Part shown: positions 28,201 to 36,732 of the stretch, one piece after another
Layout: the number at the start of each line of letters is the position of its first letter
How positions within the stretch are numbered: the first letter of the stretch is position 1
Notes under the pieces: model-generated
Database searches by the model: none
The model's input: only the letters and a program-made list of their open reading frames with translations
What the model was told of the DNA's origin: nothing
Made by a program: the position numbers and the translations under genes
NCBI GenBank assembly: GCA_017425245.1
Contig: JAFOOX010000051.1
Span: 35,420-99,419 of the forward strand
Direction of reading: 5' to 3'
Length of the DNA: 64,000 nucleotides
Source: Gammaproteobacteria bacterium
GTDB lineage: Bacteria; Pseudomonadota; Gammaproteobacteria; Enterobacterales; Neiellaceae

Positions 28201-30689
28201 GAATTCTGCTCCATGCGTTTCTTGGTAAAACGGGTGGGGGTGGCATGGGCCGGATCATCCGGCCAGAAGTGTTTGGGGTAGCGTCCTTTCATCTCTTTCT
28301 GCACCTCGCGGTAGGCGCCAGCCCAGAAGCCAGCCAGATCGCGAGTGATCTGCAACGGCCGGCCCGCCGGCGACAGCAGCTCGATGGTGATCGCCAACCG
28401 GCCATCGGCCACCGTGGGCGATGCGGCCTGACCGTACATCTCCTGCATCCGCACTGCAAGCCGTGGCCCCCCTTCGGCACCATAATCGACCGCCACCCGG
28501 TTGCCGGTGGGGGTGGTGAGGTGGCTGGGCAGCAGGCTGTCGAGCCGCCGCTGCTGCGGGTAATCAAGCAGCGCGGTCAGCGCCTGATCCAGTAGTGGCG
28601 GGCTGATCGCCGACAGCGCCCGCACCCCACCCAGATGGGGCACCAGCCACTGATCGAGGCTGGCCAGCAGGCTGGCCTCATCCACCGCCGGCCAGCCCGC
28701 CTGCGGCTCCAGAGTGGCGGCCAGGGCGAGGCGCGCCCGCAGTTGCCGGCTGTGGTCACTCCACGGCCACTGTGCCAGCGGCCGGCGAGCCAGCGCGGTA
28801 GCAAGCGCCGCAGCGACCCGCGGATCATCGCGGCTCAGGCTGAGCGGCTGACGGTCGAGCAGCAGAGCCCCCAAACGGCGCTGCCGCTCGGCCACCACCC
28901 GCCCGGCCTGCTCATCCCAGTCGAGCTGATCGACGCTGCCGATCTGGCTGGCAAACAGCCGCTCCAGCAGCGGCCGCTCGAGCACCGCCGCCAGCTGGAT
29001 GCGCGGCGTGGTCAGGGTTTCGCTGTCGTTGAAATCGGCCACCGCCAGTAGCTCAGCGCCGCTCAAGCGGTCATCCACACCCAGCTCCAGGCCAAAACCA
29101 GCCACGGTGCGATAACCGCTGCCACGACGCTGGGCGACATAGCGCGGATAGGCGCAGGCGATCAGCTCGGCCGCCAGCTCCGGCCGCACCCGCTCGACGC
29201 TAAAACCGCCATTCAAGCGGGCCGCCCAGGCCCGCGCCTGACGCAGCAGCGGGTGGTTGTCGCGGGCGCGGGCCAGCGCCGTATCAGCACAGCTGCCCTC
29301 GGCACTGCCATCGGCCAGCAGCGCCGCCAGCAGCAGGGCGCTGTCGCGGTCCTCGCGCTCGGCGCGACAGACCATCACCGCCAGCGCCACCGGCATTCCC
29401 AGCTGCAGCGCCTGCTGGCCAAGCGCGCTCAGGCGGCCATTAGCGATCACCCCCAGCGCCGTCAGCTCGGCCTCGGCCAGCTGCCAGTGGAGCGGCGGCG
29501 GCGGGTCGATCCAGGGCAGGGCGTCAACCCGGGTGGCCCCCCAGGCATAACAGTCGAGCACCAGATCCGACAGCTCGGCGAGGCGGATCTCCGGCTCCTC
29601 CTGGGCGGGGCGGCGCTCGTGCAGCGCCTCGCTCCATAGCCGGTAACAGACGCCGGGGGCCAGACGGCCACCACGACCAGCGCGCTGGGTGGCGGCAGAT
29701 TGGGCGATCTCAAGGGTGCGCAGGCGGGCGCTGCCAGTGCGCGGGTTAAGCCGGGCCTGACGGCGCAGGCCGCTGTCGATGACGATGCGAATGCCGTCGA
29801 TGGTCAGTGAGGTCTCGGCCAGATTGGTGGTCAACACCACCTTGCGCTGGCCCGCCTCCGCCGGTGCGATCGCCTGCTGCTGGGCGGCAAAGGGCATGGC
29901 GCCATACAGTGGCCGCACCACCACCGCCGGATCGCTCAGCCGTTCGGCCAGCAGCCGCTGCACCTGCTGGATCTCGCGGGCGCCAGGCAGAAACACCAGC
30001 GCACTGCCCTCCTCTTCGGCCAGCGCCCGCACCACCGCCGCCGCCACCTTGGGCGCCAGCCGCTCTTGGCCGTTGCCGGGCAGATAGCGCAGGGTCACCG
30101 GATACTGGCGGCCGGCGCTGGTCAGGGTCACCGCCGGCTCGGCGCCATCACTGGCCAGTGCCTCGTCCAGACCGGCGCCATCCAGGGTGGCCGACATCAG
30201 CAGCAACCGCAGATCCGGGCGCAATCCCTGTTGCACCTCGCGGCACAGGGCCAGGGCAAAATCGGCCTGCAGGCTGCGCTCGTGAAACTCATCAAAGATG
30301 ATGAGGCCAACGCCGCTCAGCTCGGCATCGGCCTGCAGCAGCCGGGTCATCACCCCCTCGGTGACCACGGTCAGGCGGGTGGCGCTGCTGGTTTTGCTCT
30401 CCAGCTTCATGCGCAGGCCGATGGTCTGGCCCAGAGGCTCCCCCAGCTGGCGCGCCAGAAACTCAGCCACCGCCCGTGCCGCCAGCCGCCGAGGCTCGAG
30501 CAGCAGGATCTGCTGGCCGGCCAGCGCCGGCAGATCGAGCAGGCGCAGCGGCAGCCAGGTCGATTTCCCCGCCCCGGGCGGCGCCTGCAGCACCACCCGC
30601 CGATGATCGGTGAGGGCACGGGCGAGCGCCGGTAGCAGTTCGGCAACCGGTGGCGGGGCACCAGCGGGGGTTGGGGCGTGATTGTTCAG
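28197..30689 (-). CDS. hrpB: ATP-dependent helicase HrpB
   Basis: About 830 residues, the usual size. It is an SF2 DEAH/RHA-like helicase: Walker A APPGAGKSTWLP, DEFHERSLQADFA in motif II, SATLDG, NLAETSLTIDG and the QRAGRGGR motif VI, then the HrpB C-terminal domain. Its role in cells is not well defined. The start is a problem: no ATG, GTG or TTG is in frame between the homologous N-terminus and far-upstream sequence antisense to thpR. The CTG at 30689 (LNNHAPTPAGAPPPVAELL) gives the expected length and is proposed. The gene is divergent from thpR. Confidence 0.85.
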   Translation of the reverse strand: MNNHAPTPAGAPPPVAELLPALARALTDHRRVVLQAPPGAGKSTWLPLRLLDLPALAGQQILLLEPRRLAARAVAEFLARQLGEPLGQTIGLRMKLESKTSSATRLTVVTEGVMTRLLQADAELSGVGLIIFDEFHERSLQADFALALCREVQQGLRPDLRLLLMSATLDGAGLDEALASDGAEPAVTLTSAGRQYPVTLRYLPGNGQERLAPKVAAAVVRALAEEEGSALVFLPGAREIQQVQRLLAERLSDPAVVVRPLYGAMPFAAQQQAIAPAEAGQRKVVLTTNLAETSLTIDGIRIVIDSGLRRQARLNPRTGSARLRTLEIAQSAATQRAGRGGRLAPGVCYRLWSEALHERRPAQEEPEIRLAELSDLVLDCYAWGATRVDALPWIDPPPPLHWQLAEAELTALGVIANGRLSALGQQALQLGMPVALAVMVCRAEREDRDSALLLAALLADGSAEGSCADTALARARDNHPLLRQARAWAARLNGGFSVERVRPELAAELIACAYPRYVAQRRGSGYRTVAGFGLELGVDDRLSGAELLAVADFNDSETLTTPRIQLAAVLERPLLERLFASQIGSVDQLDWDEQAGRVVAERQRRLGALLLDRQPLSLSRDDPRVAAALATALARRPLAQWPWSDHSRQLRARLALAATLEPQAGWPAVDEASLLASLDQWLVPHLGGVRALSAISPPLLDQALTALLDYPQQRRLDSLLPSHLTTPTGNRVAVDYGAEGGPRLAVRMQEMYGQAASPTVADGRLAITIELLSPAGRPLQITRDLAGFWAGAYREVQKEMKGRYPKHFWPDDPAHATPTRFTKKRMEQNS

Positions 30690-30767
30690 CGCGGGTTCAC
30701 TTCTGGCCGGGCAGCAAAGGGCGCTATTGTACGGCCATGACCGCCGCTGCCCAAACGGAGCCCCACC

Positions 30768-31316
30768 ATGGCCGCCCCCAGCGCCCCCCGTCTGTTTCTG
30801 GCCGTTGGCCTGAGCGAACCGCAGCAGGCCGCACTCATACGCTGGCGCCAATGGGCATTGGCCCCGGTGCTGGCCCAGGGGCTGGGGCAGCCGGTAGCGC
30901 CCCGCAACCTGCACCTGACCCTGGCCTTTCTCGGCACCACGCCGCCGCAGCTGGCCGATGAACTGCTGCCACGGCTGGATCTGGTACGCGCCGCCCCCTG
31001 CACCATCGCGTTCGATCAGTGCCAGTACTGGCCGAAGCCGCGCATCGCTGCCCTCACCGCCTCGTCGGTGGCGCCAGCGCTGCTGACCCTGGCCGACCAG
31101 CTGCGCACCATCAGCCAACAGCTGGGGCTGCACCGCGATAACCAGCCCTACCAGCCCCACATCACTCTGTGCCGTGAACTGGCCACCCTGCCCGAACTGC
31201 CAGAGACACCGCCATCACTGACCCTGACCATCGACCACTTCACCCTGTTTGACAGCCGCCGGGTGAACGGCGAGCTGCGCTACCAGCCGCTGGCGCGCTG
31301 GCCGCTGCGCCCCTGA
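30768..31316 (+). CDS. thpR: RNA 2',3'-cyclic phosphodiesterase
   Basis: 182 residues of the 2H phosphoesterase family (LigT/ThpR). Both catalytic HxT motifs are present: NLHLTLAF and PHITLCR. N-terminal RLFLAVGLSEPQQ is typical. It opens 2',3'-cyclic phosphates of RNA and can ligate tRNA halves in vitro. It is divergent from hrpB and 84 bases upstream of yicC, which appears to have its own promoter. Confidence 0.92.
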   Translation: MAAPSAPRLFLAVGLSEPQQAALIRWRQWALAPVLAQGLGQPVAPRNLHLTLAFLGTTPPQLADELLPRLDLVRAAPCTIAFDQCQYWPKPRIAALTASSVAPALLTLADQLRTISQQLGLHRDNQPYQPHITLCRELATLPELPETPPSLTLTIDHFTLFDSRRVNGELRYQPLARWPLRP

Positions 31317-31362
31317 TCGCGCTTTTGTTTTCCCGACGACGTACCGTGTCACAGTGCGCCGC

Positions 31363-31368
31363 TATAAT
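31363..31368 (+). promoter_or_regulatory. -10 element upstream of yicC
   Basis: A perfect TATAAT in context CGCTATAATCGCC, 33 bases before the yicC start. No good -35 is seen at 16-18 bases. Two other genes in the window (at 43183 and ppa) carry the same CTATAATNG(C/G)C context. Confidence 0.4.
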
Positions 31369-31400
31369 CGCCGCCACTGTCGCTATTCCCGGAGATCTCC

Positions 31401-32270
31401 ATGACCATCTACAGCATGACCGGCTTTGCCCGCATCGACCTGCAAAAGCCTTGGGGCAGCGCCAGCTGGGAGATCCGTTCGGTCAACCAGCGCTTTCTCG
31501 ACACCTATTTTCGTTTGCCCGAGCAGCTGCGTAGCCTCGAAAGCCAGCTGCGCGACCGCTGCCGCGACGCTCTGACTCGTGGCAAGGTGGAGATCAGCCT
31601 GCGTTTCGAGCCCGGTGGCGACAGCCGCGCCAAGCTCAAACTGAACGAAGCGCTGGCCAATGAACTGATGCGCTGCGCCCACTGGGTCAACGATCAGACC
31701 ACCAGCGCTATGCATATCAACCCGATCGATCTGCTGCGCTGGCCGGGGGTGCTGGAGAGCGGCAACCTCGATCTGGAGGCGATCACCGCCGATCTGCTGG
31801 CCGCCTTTGACGAGGCGCTGACCGCCCTTAAAGAGGCCCGTGGCCGGGAAGGGGCGGCGCTGGCCGGGCTGCTGCACGAGCGGCTGGACGGCATCGACAC
31901 CCAGGTGGCCTTTGTCCGCGAACGGATGCCGGCAGTGCTGGCCTGGCAGCGCGAACGGCTGACCGGCAAGCTGGCCGAATTCAAGGAGCAGCTCGACCCG
32001 GCGCGGGTGGAGCAGGAGATCATCCTCATCGCCCAGCGCATCGACGTGGCCGAAGAGCTGGACCGCCTCACCACCCACCTCAAAGAGACGCGCAAGCTAC
32101 TCAAACAGGGGGGCAACATCGGCCGCCGGCTGGACTTCATGATGCAGGAGTTCAACCGCGAGTCGAACACCCTCGCCTCCAAGTCGATCAACGCCGACAT
32201 CACCATGGCCGCCGTCGAACTTAAGGTGCTGATCGAACAGATGCGCGAGCAGGTGCAGAATATTGAGTGA
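31401..32270 (+). CDS. yicC: YicC/YloC family endoribonuclease
   Basis: 289 residues, normal for the family. The N-terminus MTIYSMTGFAR and SWEIRSVNQRFLDTYFRLPE, and the C-terminal DUF1732 block (RRLDFMMQEFNRESNTLASKS), are diagnostic. YicC proteins are Mn-dependent endoribonucleases linked to sRNA turnover such as RyhB. The chromosomal backbone ends at its stop codon: the following sequence belongs to an accessory island. Confidence 0.95.
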   Translation: MTIYSMTGFARIDLQKPWGSASWEIRSVNQRFLDTYFRLPEQLRSLESQLRDRCRDALTRGKVEISLRFEPGGDSRAKLKLNEALANELMRCAHWVNDQTTSAMHINPIDLLRWPGVLESGNLDLEAITADLLAAFDEALTALKEARGREGAALAGLLHERLDGIDTQVAFVRERMPAVLAWQRERLTGKLAEFKEQLDPARVEQEIILIAQRIDVAEELDRLTTHLKETRKLLKQGGNIGRRLDFMMQEFNRESNTLASKSINADITMAAVELKVLIEQMREQVQNIE

Positions 32271-32365
32271 TAGCCGGCAAGGATGAGCTGATGCGCAGGT
32301 ACGAAGCTGAAGTGAAACGCCTCTTGGGCGAGATCGAAGCCTTGGTGGCCGAGGTGCAGGCATGA
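32271..32365 (+). pseudogene. C-terminal remnant of a lost gene upstream of the YhcG nuclease
   Basis: Immediately after the yicC stop, one frame reads AGKDELMRRYEAEVKRLL then GEIEALVAEVQA and ends in TGA overlapping the nuclease ATG (ATGA). A 24-residue ORF starts at ATG 32291, but there is no ribosome site and the reading continues back to the yicC stop, so it looks like the charged helical tail of a larger protein whose front is gone. DUF1016 nucleases often follow type I restriction-modification genes, so an HsdM/HsdS-type parent is possible; this is inference. Confidence 0.5.
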
Positions 32366-33563
32366 CCGATCGCAGCACACCAGCCATTCTGGATCAGGCA
32401 GACTACGCTGCCGTTCACACCGGCATCGTCGCGCTGCTGGAATCGGCTCGCTGCGCCGCCGCACGCAGCGTCAATGCCCTGATGACCGCCAGCTATTGGG
32501 AGATCGGGCGGCGCATTGTCGAATTCGAGCAGGGCGGGCAAGAGCGAGCCGAATACGGCGAGGCCTTGCTGCTACGCCTTGCTTCAGACCTGTCTGCCCG
32601 TTTTGGGCGTGGCTTTAGTCGGCAAAATTTGCAGCAAATGCGTCTGTTTTATCTGGCTTGGCCCACGGACAAGATTTGCCAGACACTGTCTGGCAAATCT
32701 GCCGCGCCTCAGATTGCGCAGACACCGCCTGGAGAATCTTCACAGGCGGGAACTCTCCAGACGGTGTCTGGACAATCCCCGGATCTAGCCACCCTGGCCC
32801 AAGCCTTCCCGCTGCCTTGGTCGGCCTATGTGCGCCTGCTCTCGGTCAAAAACCCGCAGGCCCGCGCCTTTTACGAAACCGAAACGCTGCGTTGCGGCTA
32901 GTCGGTGCGCCAGCTCGACCGGCAGGTGAACAGCCAGTTTTACGAACGCATTGCGCTGTCACACAACAAGGCCGCAATGCTTGAAAAGGGCGAAGTGGCC
33001 GAGCCCGGCGACGCCATCACACCCGAGCAGGCCATCAAAGACCCCTTCGTGCTGGAGTTCCTCAACCTCAAGGACGAGTATTCCGAATCCGATCTTGAGG
33101 ACGCACTGATCCAGCATCTGGCCGACTTCCTGCTGGAGCTGGGTGACGACTTCGCCTTTCTGGGCCGCCAGCGTCGCCTGCGGTTGGACGACAGCTGGTT
33201 TCGCATCGACCTGTTGTTCTTTCACCGCGGCCTGAAATGCCTGCTGGTCATCGACCTCAAGGTTGGCCAATTCAGTTACGCCGATGCAGGCCAGATGCAC
33301 ATGTACCTGAACTACGCCCGCCAGCACTGGATGAGGCCTGGGGAGAACCCGCCCATCGGACTGATCCTGTGATCCTGTGTGCAGGCAAAGGCAGCAACGA
33401 AGCGCATTACACGCTCGAAGGTTTGTCCAACAAGGTGCTGACGGCTGAATACCGGACGGCGCTGCCGGATGAAAAATTGCTGGCCGAAGAACTGGAAAAA
33501 ACACGGCGCGAGCTGGAAGCGCGGCGGATTGCGCGCGGCAGCAATGCGGGGGGCGGCGTATGA
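32362..33563 (+). pseudogene. YhcG/DUF1016 PDDEXK nuclease, inactivated twice
   Basis: The parts form one DUF1016 protein. The N-terminal helical domain (SYWEIGRRIVEFEQGG, GRGFSRQNLQQMRLFY) is followed by PLPWSAYVRLLSVKNP and the nuclease core (SWFRIDLLFFHRGLKCLLVI then DLKVGQF, a D...DxK form). Lesion one: TAG at 32899-32901, where the family has Trp (CGWSVRQLDRQ), a single G-to-A change. Lesion two: the 8-mer GATCCTGT is duplicated in tandem at 33363-33378, shifting the frame and giving a stop at 33372; deleting one copy restores GLILCAGKGSNEAHYTLEGL. Family members are nucleases found in defence and restriction loci. The C-terminal region (NKVLTAEYRTALPDEKLLAEEL) is intact. Confidence 0.9.
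32680..32796 (+). repeat. Three degenerate 39-bp tandem repeats in the YhcG pseudogene
   Basis: Units begin at 32680, 32719 and 32758, exactly 39 bases apart, each encoding 13 residues that start QT(L/P/V)(S/P)G(K/E/Q)S. The first unit is part of a perfect inverted repeat, AGATTTGCCAGAC-ACT-GTCTGGCAAATCT (32672-32700). The repeats lie in the linker between the helical and nuclease parts. Confidence 0.75.
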
Positions 33564-33700
33564 AGGAGTGACCCGTCGTCTCCTTCTGCTCTGCGCAACG
33601 TGCCAGGGGACAGAGATAGAGGGACCGCTACCGATAAGTTGCTCAGCCGGCTACTCTCGTGCCGAACCCAAAGCAACCTCAGTTTTTAGGGGCGGAAGCC

Positions 33701-36139
33701 ATGCCCTGTCGTGACGCGATTGAAGCACTCCAAGCCGAGAACGCCCGCCTGATTGCGCTACTCGAAGCCCATGGTGTTGAGTGGCGATTGCCGCAGCCAG
33801 TTGCCGTAGTGGCTCAAGATCCTGAGCCATCCAGACTATCCACTGCTGAGAAGGTTGCGCTGTTCCGGCGACTGTTTCGCGGGCGAACGGATGTTTACCC
33901 CATTCGCTGGGAAAGCAAATCAACCGGCAAATCAGGTTATGCCCCTGCCTGCGCCAACGAGTGGCGAGCCGGTGTGTGTGAGAAACCACGTATCAAGTGC
34001 AGTGACTGCTGTAACCGTCTGTTGATCCCGCTGTCTGATGCGGTGATCTTTGGCCATCTGGCGGGCAAGCACACGGTCGGCGTCTATCCGCTACTGGAGG
34101 ATGACAGCTGCTACTTTCTGGCGGCCGATTTTGATGAGGCCGACTGGCGCGATGATGCCCGTGCGTTCATGCACTCCTGCGACGAACTGGGTGTACCCGC
34201 TGCGCTGGAAATCTCACGGTCCGGCAATGGCGCTCACGCGTGGATGTTTTTCGCCAGCCGCATTGCTGCACGTGACGCCCGGCGCCTTGGCACCGCCATC
34301 ATCAGCCACACCTGTTCGCGCACGCGGCAACTGAAACTGAGCTCCTATGACCGGCTGTTCCCGAACCAGGACACGATGCCGAAGGGTGGCTTCGGCAACC
34401 TGATCGCCTTGCCGCTGCAAAAATGGCCGCGCGAAAGTGGTTACAGCGTCTTCGTCGATGCCGATCTGCGTCCGCATCCGGATCAGTGGAGATTTCTCGC
34501 GGCCATCCAGCCCATGGCTGCACAGGATATCGAGCCGACCATCCTGCGAGCCACCGGTGGTGTTCACCCGCTGGACGTCACCTTCATCGACGAAGAGGAC
34601 CTGGCCACCCCCTGGAAACGCGAGTCCACATCAGCTCCAAAGCTGTCCGGGCCGTTGCCGAAGTCGCTGACCGTAACCCTGGCCAATCTGATTTACTTCG
34701 AAAAAAACCAACTTCCGCAGGCCCTGGCGAACCGCCTGATCCGTCTGGCCGCTTTTCAGAATCCGGAGTTTTACAAAGCCCAGGCCATGCGTATGTTGGT
34801 ATGGGACAAGCCGCGCGTCATCGGTAATGCGGAAAACTTCCCGCAGCACATCGCCCTGCCCCGCGGTTGCCTTGATGCCGCGCTGGATCTGCTCCGGAGC
34901 AACGGGGTCGCCTGTGAGCTCCACGATGAGCGCTTCGGCGGTGAACAGATCGATGTCTCCTTTGTCGGCACGTTGCGACTGGACCAAGAAGCAGCAATTG
35001 CTGGCATGCTGAGCCACGACAACGGCGTGCTGTGCGCACCAACCGCCTTCGGCAAGACGGTGACAGCCGCCGCGATGATCGCCCGGCGAGGCGTAACCAC
35101 CTTGGTGCTGGTGCATCGAACCGAACTACTCAAGCAATGGCAGGAGCGCCTGCAGACTTTTCTGGGTGTCGGCAAAGGCGTGGTCGGCACCATTGGCGGC
35201 GGCAAGGCCAAAGCCACCGGCAAGATCGACATTGCCGTCATGCAATCTGTCTCCCGACAGGGTGAGGTCAATCCGCTGGTAGAGAACTATGGCCATGTGA
35301 TCGTGGACGAATGCCACCACGTGGGAGCTCTGTCATTTGAGGCCATCCTGAAGCGCACAAAAGCCAAGTTTGTGATGGGGCTGACGGCCACGCCCATTCG
35401 CCGAGATGGCCAGCAGCCCCTTATCTTCATGCAATGCGGGCCAATACGATATAGAGCAACCAAGCCGCTCAGCGCACCACAAGAGCTGTTGATCACACCT
35501 CATCTGCGCCCTGATTCACTGCCCATACCGAGCGACATTGCCATTCAGGAACTGTTCCGCTACTTGGCTAACGAACACTCTCGAACCGAAGCGATAGCAA
35601 GCGAGATCAGGCAGGCCGTCGGTCTGGGACGTAAAGTCCTGGTGCTTACTGAGCGCACCGAACACCTTGATGCCATCAGTGCGGCGCTCGACGGGTTGGT
35701 TCCAGTTCCTTTCGTTCTCCACGGTCGCATGTCGAGGAAGCAGCGAGCGGCACTGGTCGCAACCTTGGATGCCCTGCCGCCGAACGCACCTCGTGTGCTG
35801 CTGGCAACCGGTAAGCTGGTAGGAGAAGGCTTTGACCATCCACCGCTGGACACACTGGTACTGGCCATGCCGATCTCGTGGAAGGGCACGCTGCAGCAGT
35901 ATGCCGGCCGCCTCCACCGAGAACATGCAGGCAAGGCTGATGTGAAAATCATCGATGTAGTGGATACAGGCCATCCCATGCTGCTACGCATGTGGGAGAA
36001 ACGGCAAAGGGGGTACCGAGCTATGGGTTACCGGATCACTGAGCCAGCCCTGCAGCAGCACGTCATCAAGAGCGGCTCACCGGCAAGTGCAAAGACCAAC
36101 CCGAACACGACTGGCAGGTGTATCGCGCCCAGCGGATGA
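33701..36139 (+). CDS. TOTE-type archaeo-eukaryotic primase fused to SF2 helicase
   Basis: 812 residues from ATG 33701, which has a GGGGCGGAAG ribosome site; an upstream in-frame GTG (33659) has none. Residues 5-27 form a short coiled coil (IEALQAENARLIALLEA). The primase domain follows: a four-cysteine Zn cluster (C near 84, 93, 100, 103), the DxD-type metal motif in FLAADFDEADW (about 142), the histidine motif SGNGAHAW (about 177) and NLIALPLQ (about 232). From about 430 comes the helicase: Walker A PTAFGKT (about 450), VDECHH (about 536), GLTATP (about 560), LATGKLVGEGFDHP and QYAGRLHRE (about 735). Such fusions are the core of TOTE conflict systems, thought to act against mobile DNA. Base composition is visibly less GC-rich than the flanks. 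All catalytic motifs look intact. Confidence 0.88.
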   Translation: MPCRDAIEALQAENARLIALLEAHGVEWRLPQPVAVVAQDPEPSRLSTAEKVALFRRLFRGRTDVYPIRWESKSTGKSGYAPACANEWRAGVCEKPRIKCSDCCNRLLIPLSDAVIFGHLAGKHTVGVYPLLEDDSCYFLAADFDEADWRDDARAFMHSCDELGVPAALEISRSGNGAHAWMFFASRIAARDARRLGTAIISHTCSRTRQLKLSSYDRLFPNQDTMPKGGFGNLIALPLQKWPRESGYSVFVDADLRPHPDQWRFLAAIQPMAAQDIEPTILRATGGVHPLDVTFIDEEDLATPWKRESTSAPKLSGPLPKSLTVTLANLIYFEKNQLPQALANRLIRLAAFQNPEFYKAQAMRMLVWDKPRVIGNAENFPQHIALPRGCLDAALDLLRSNGVACELHDERFGGEQIDVSFVGTLRLDQEAAIAGMLSHDNGVLCAPTAFGKTVTAAAMIARRGVTTLVLVHRTELLKQWQERLQTFLGVGKGVVGTIGGGKAKATGKIDIAVMQSVSRQGEVNPLVENYGHVIVDECHHVGALSFEAILKRTKAKFVMGLTATPIRRDGQQPLIFMQCGPIRYRATKPLSAPQELLITPHLRPDSLPIPSDIAIQELFRYLANEHSRTEAIASEIRQAVGLGRKVLVLTERTEHLDAISAALDGLVPVPFVLHGRMSRKQRAALVATLDALPPNAPRVLLATGKLVGEGFDHPPLDTLVLAMPISWKGTLQQYAGRLHREHAGKADVKIIDVVDTGHPMLLRMWEKRQRGYRAMGYRITEPALQQHVIKSGSPASAKTNPNTTGRCIAPSG

Positions 36140-36336
36140 TCGGGGGGAGTATCTGGGCAGTTGTGTTGAAGGTGTTAAGCTCCCCGACGTTCGCCATACG
36201 TCGATCACTCGTCGACATAAACAGCGGATAACGCCACCAGAGTGTGCCATGTAGCAAGATACACAAAAGGCCCAACGTCTCACCCATTGCCAGTCAGGTC
36301 ATAACATTGAGTAACCAGAGCTCTGTTGGAACAACC

Positions 36337-36732
36337 ATGAACCGTGATCACCTGATCCAGATGGTACAAAACAAGGTGCCGAAATTGCTGGCGCTGTATG
36401 CCTTCGGCAGCCGCATTAGCGGCACTGCGGGAGCGCACAGCGATCTGGATCTGGCGGTATTGGTGGCTGGCTATGCTGAGCCGCTGGCCCTGTTCGAGCT
36501 GGCCGGCGAACTGGCCGAGGTGGCAGGCAGCGAGGTCGATCTGCTGGATCTGCGCGCCGCCTCGACGGTGATGCAATACCAAATCATCACCCGTGGCGAG
36601 CGCTGGTGGGCCAAAGACAGCCAGGCGGCGCTGTTCGAAGCGGCGATGCTGAGCGAAAAAACCGCGCTCGAAACGGCACGGGCGGGGCTAATGGCCGATA
36701 TTCAACAGCGAGGACGGATCTATGGCCGATGA
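36337..36732 (+). CDS. mntA: MntA-type nucleotidyltransferase antitoxin
   Basis: 131 residues. The minimal nucleotidyltransferase signature GSRISGTAGAHSDLDL holds the catalytic GSx10DxD, and a third Asp follows in EVDLLDLR. In the HepT/MntA type VII system this enzyme AMPylates a tyrosine of HepT and so neutralises it. ATG 36337 is chosen for its GGA site and because upstream residues are unlike the family. It overlaps hepT by 11 bases. The 197 bases between the primase-helicase and this gene hold no gene I can support. Confidence 0.88.
   Translation: MNRDHLIQMVQNKVPKLLALYAFGSRISGTAGAHSDLDLAVLVAGYAEPLALFELAGELAEVAGSEVDLLDLRAASTVMQYQIITRGERWWAKDSQAALFEAAMLSEKTALETARAGLMADIQQRGRIYGR

Noticed and set aside
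30690..31160. N-terminal extension of hrpB
   Set aside because: Upstream residues are antisense to thpR, Gln/Gly-rich and absent from the helicase family.
32680..32796. Possible short CRISPR-like array
   Set aside because: Units are contiguous, degenerate and in frame with a protein; there are no spacers and no cas genes.
7700..32901. Possible amber recoding, since two genes carry in-frame TAG
   Set aside because: TAG ends intact genes in this window (46769 and 56386), and both affected genes carry other inactivating lesions.
33562..33586. GAAGGAG/CTCCTTC hairpin after the YhcG pseudogene as a terminator
   Set aside because: Stem of seven bases with an eleven-base loop and no T-run; termination is not supported.
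36140..36336. Possible attachment site or small gene between primase-helicase and mntA
   Set aside because: I found no direct repeat with the other island end, no integrase and no ORF with a ribosome site; nothing supportable.
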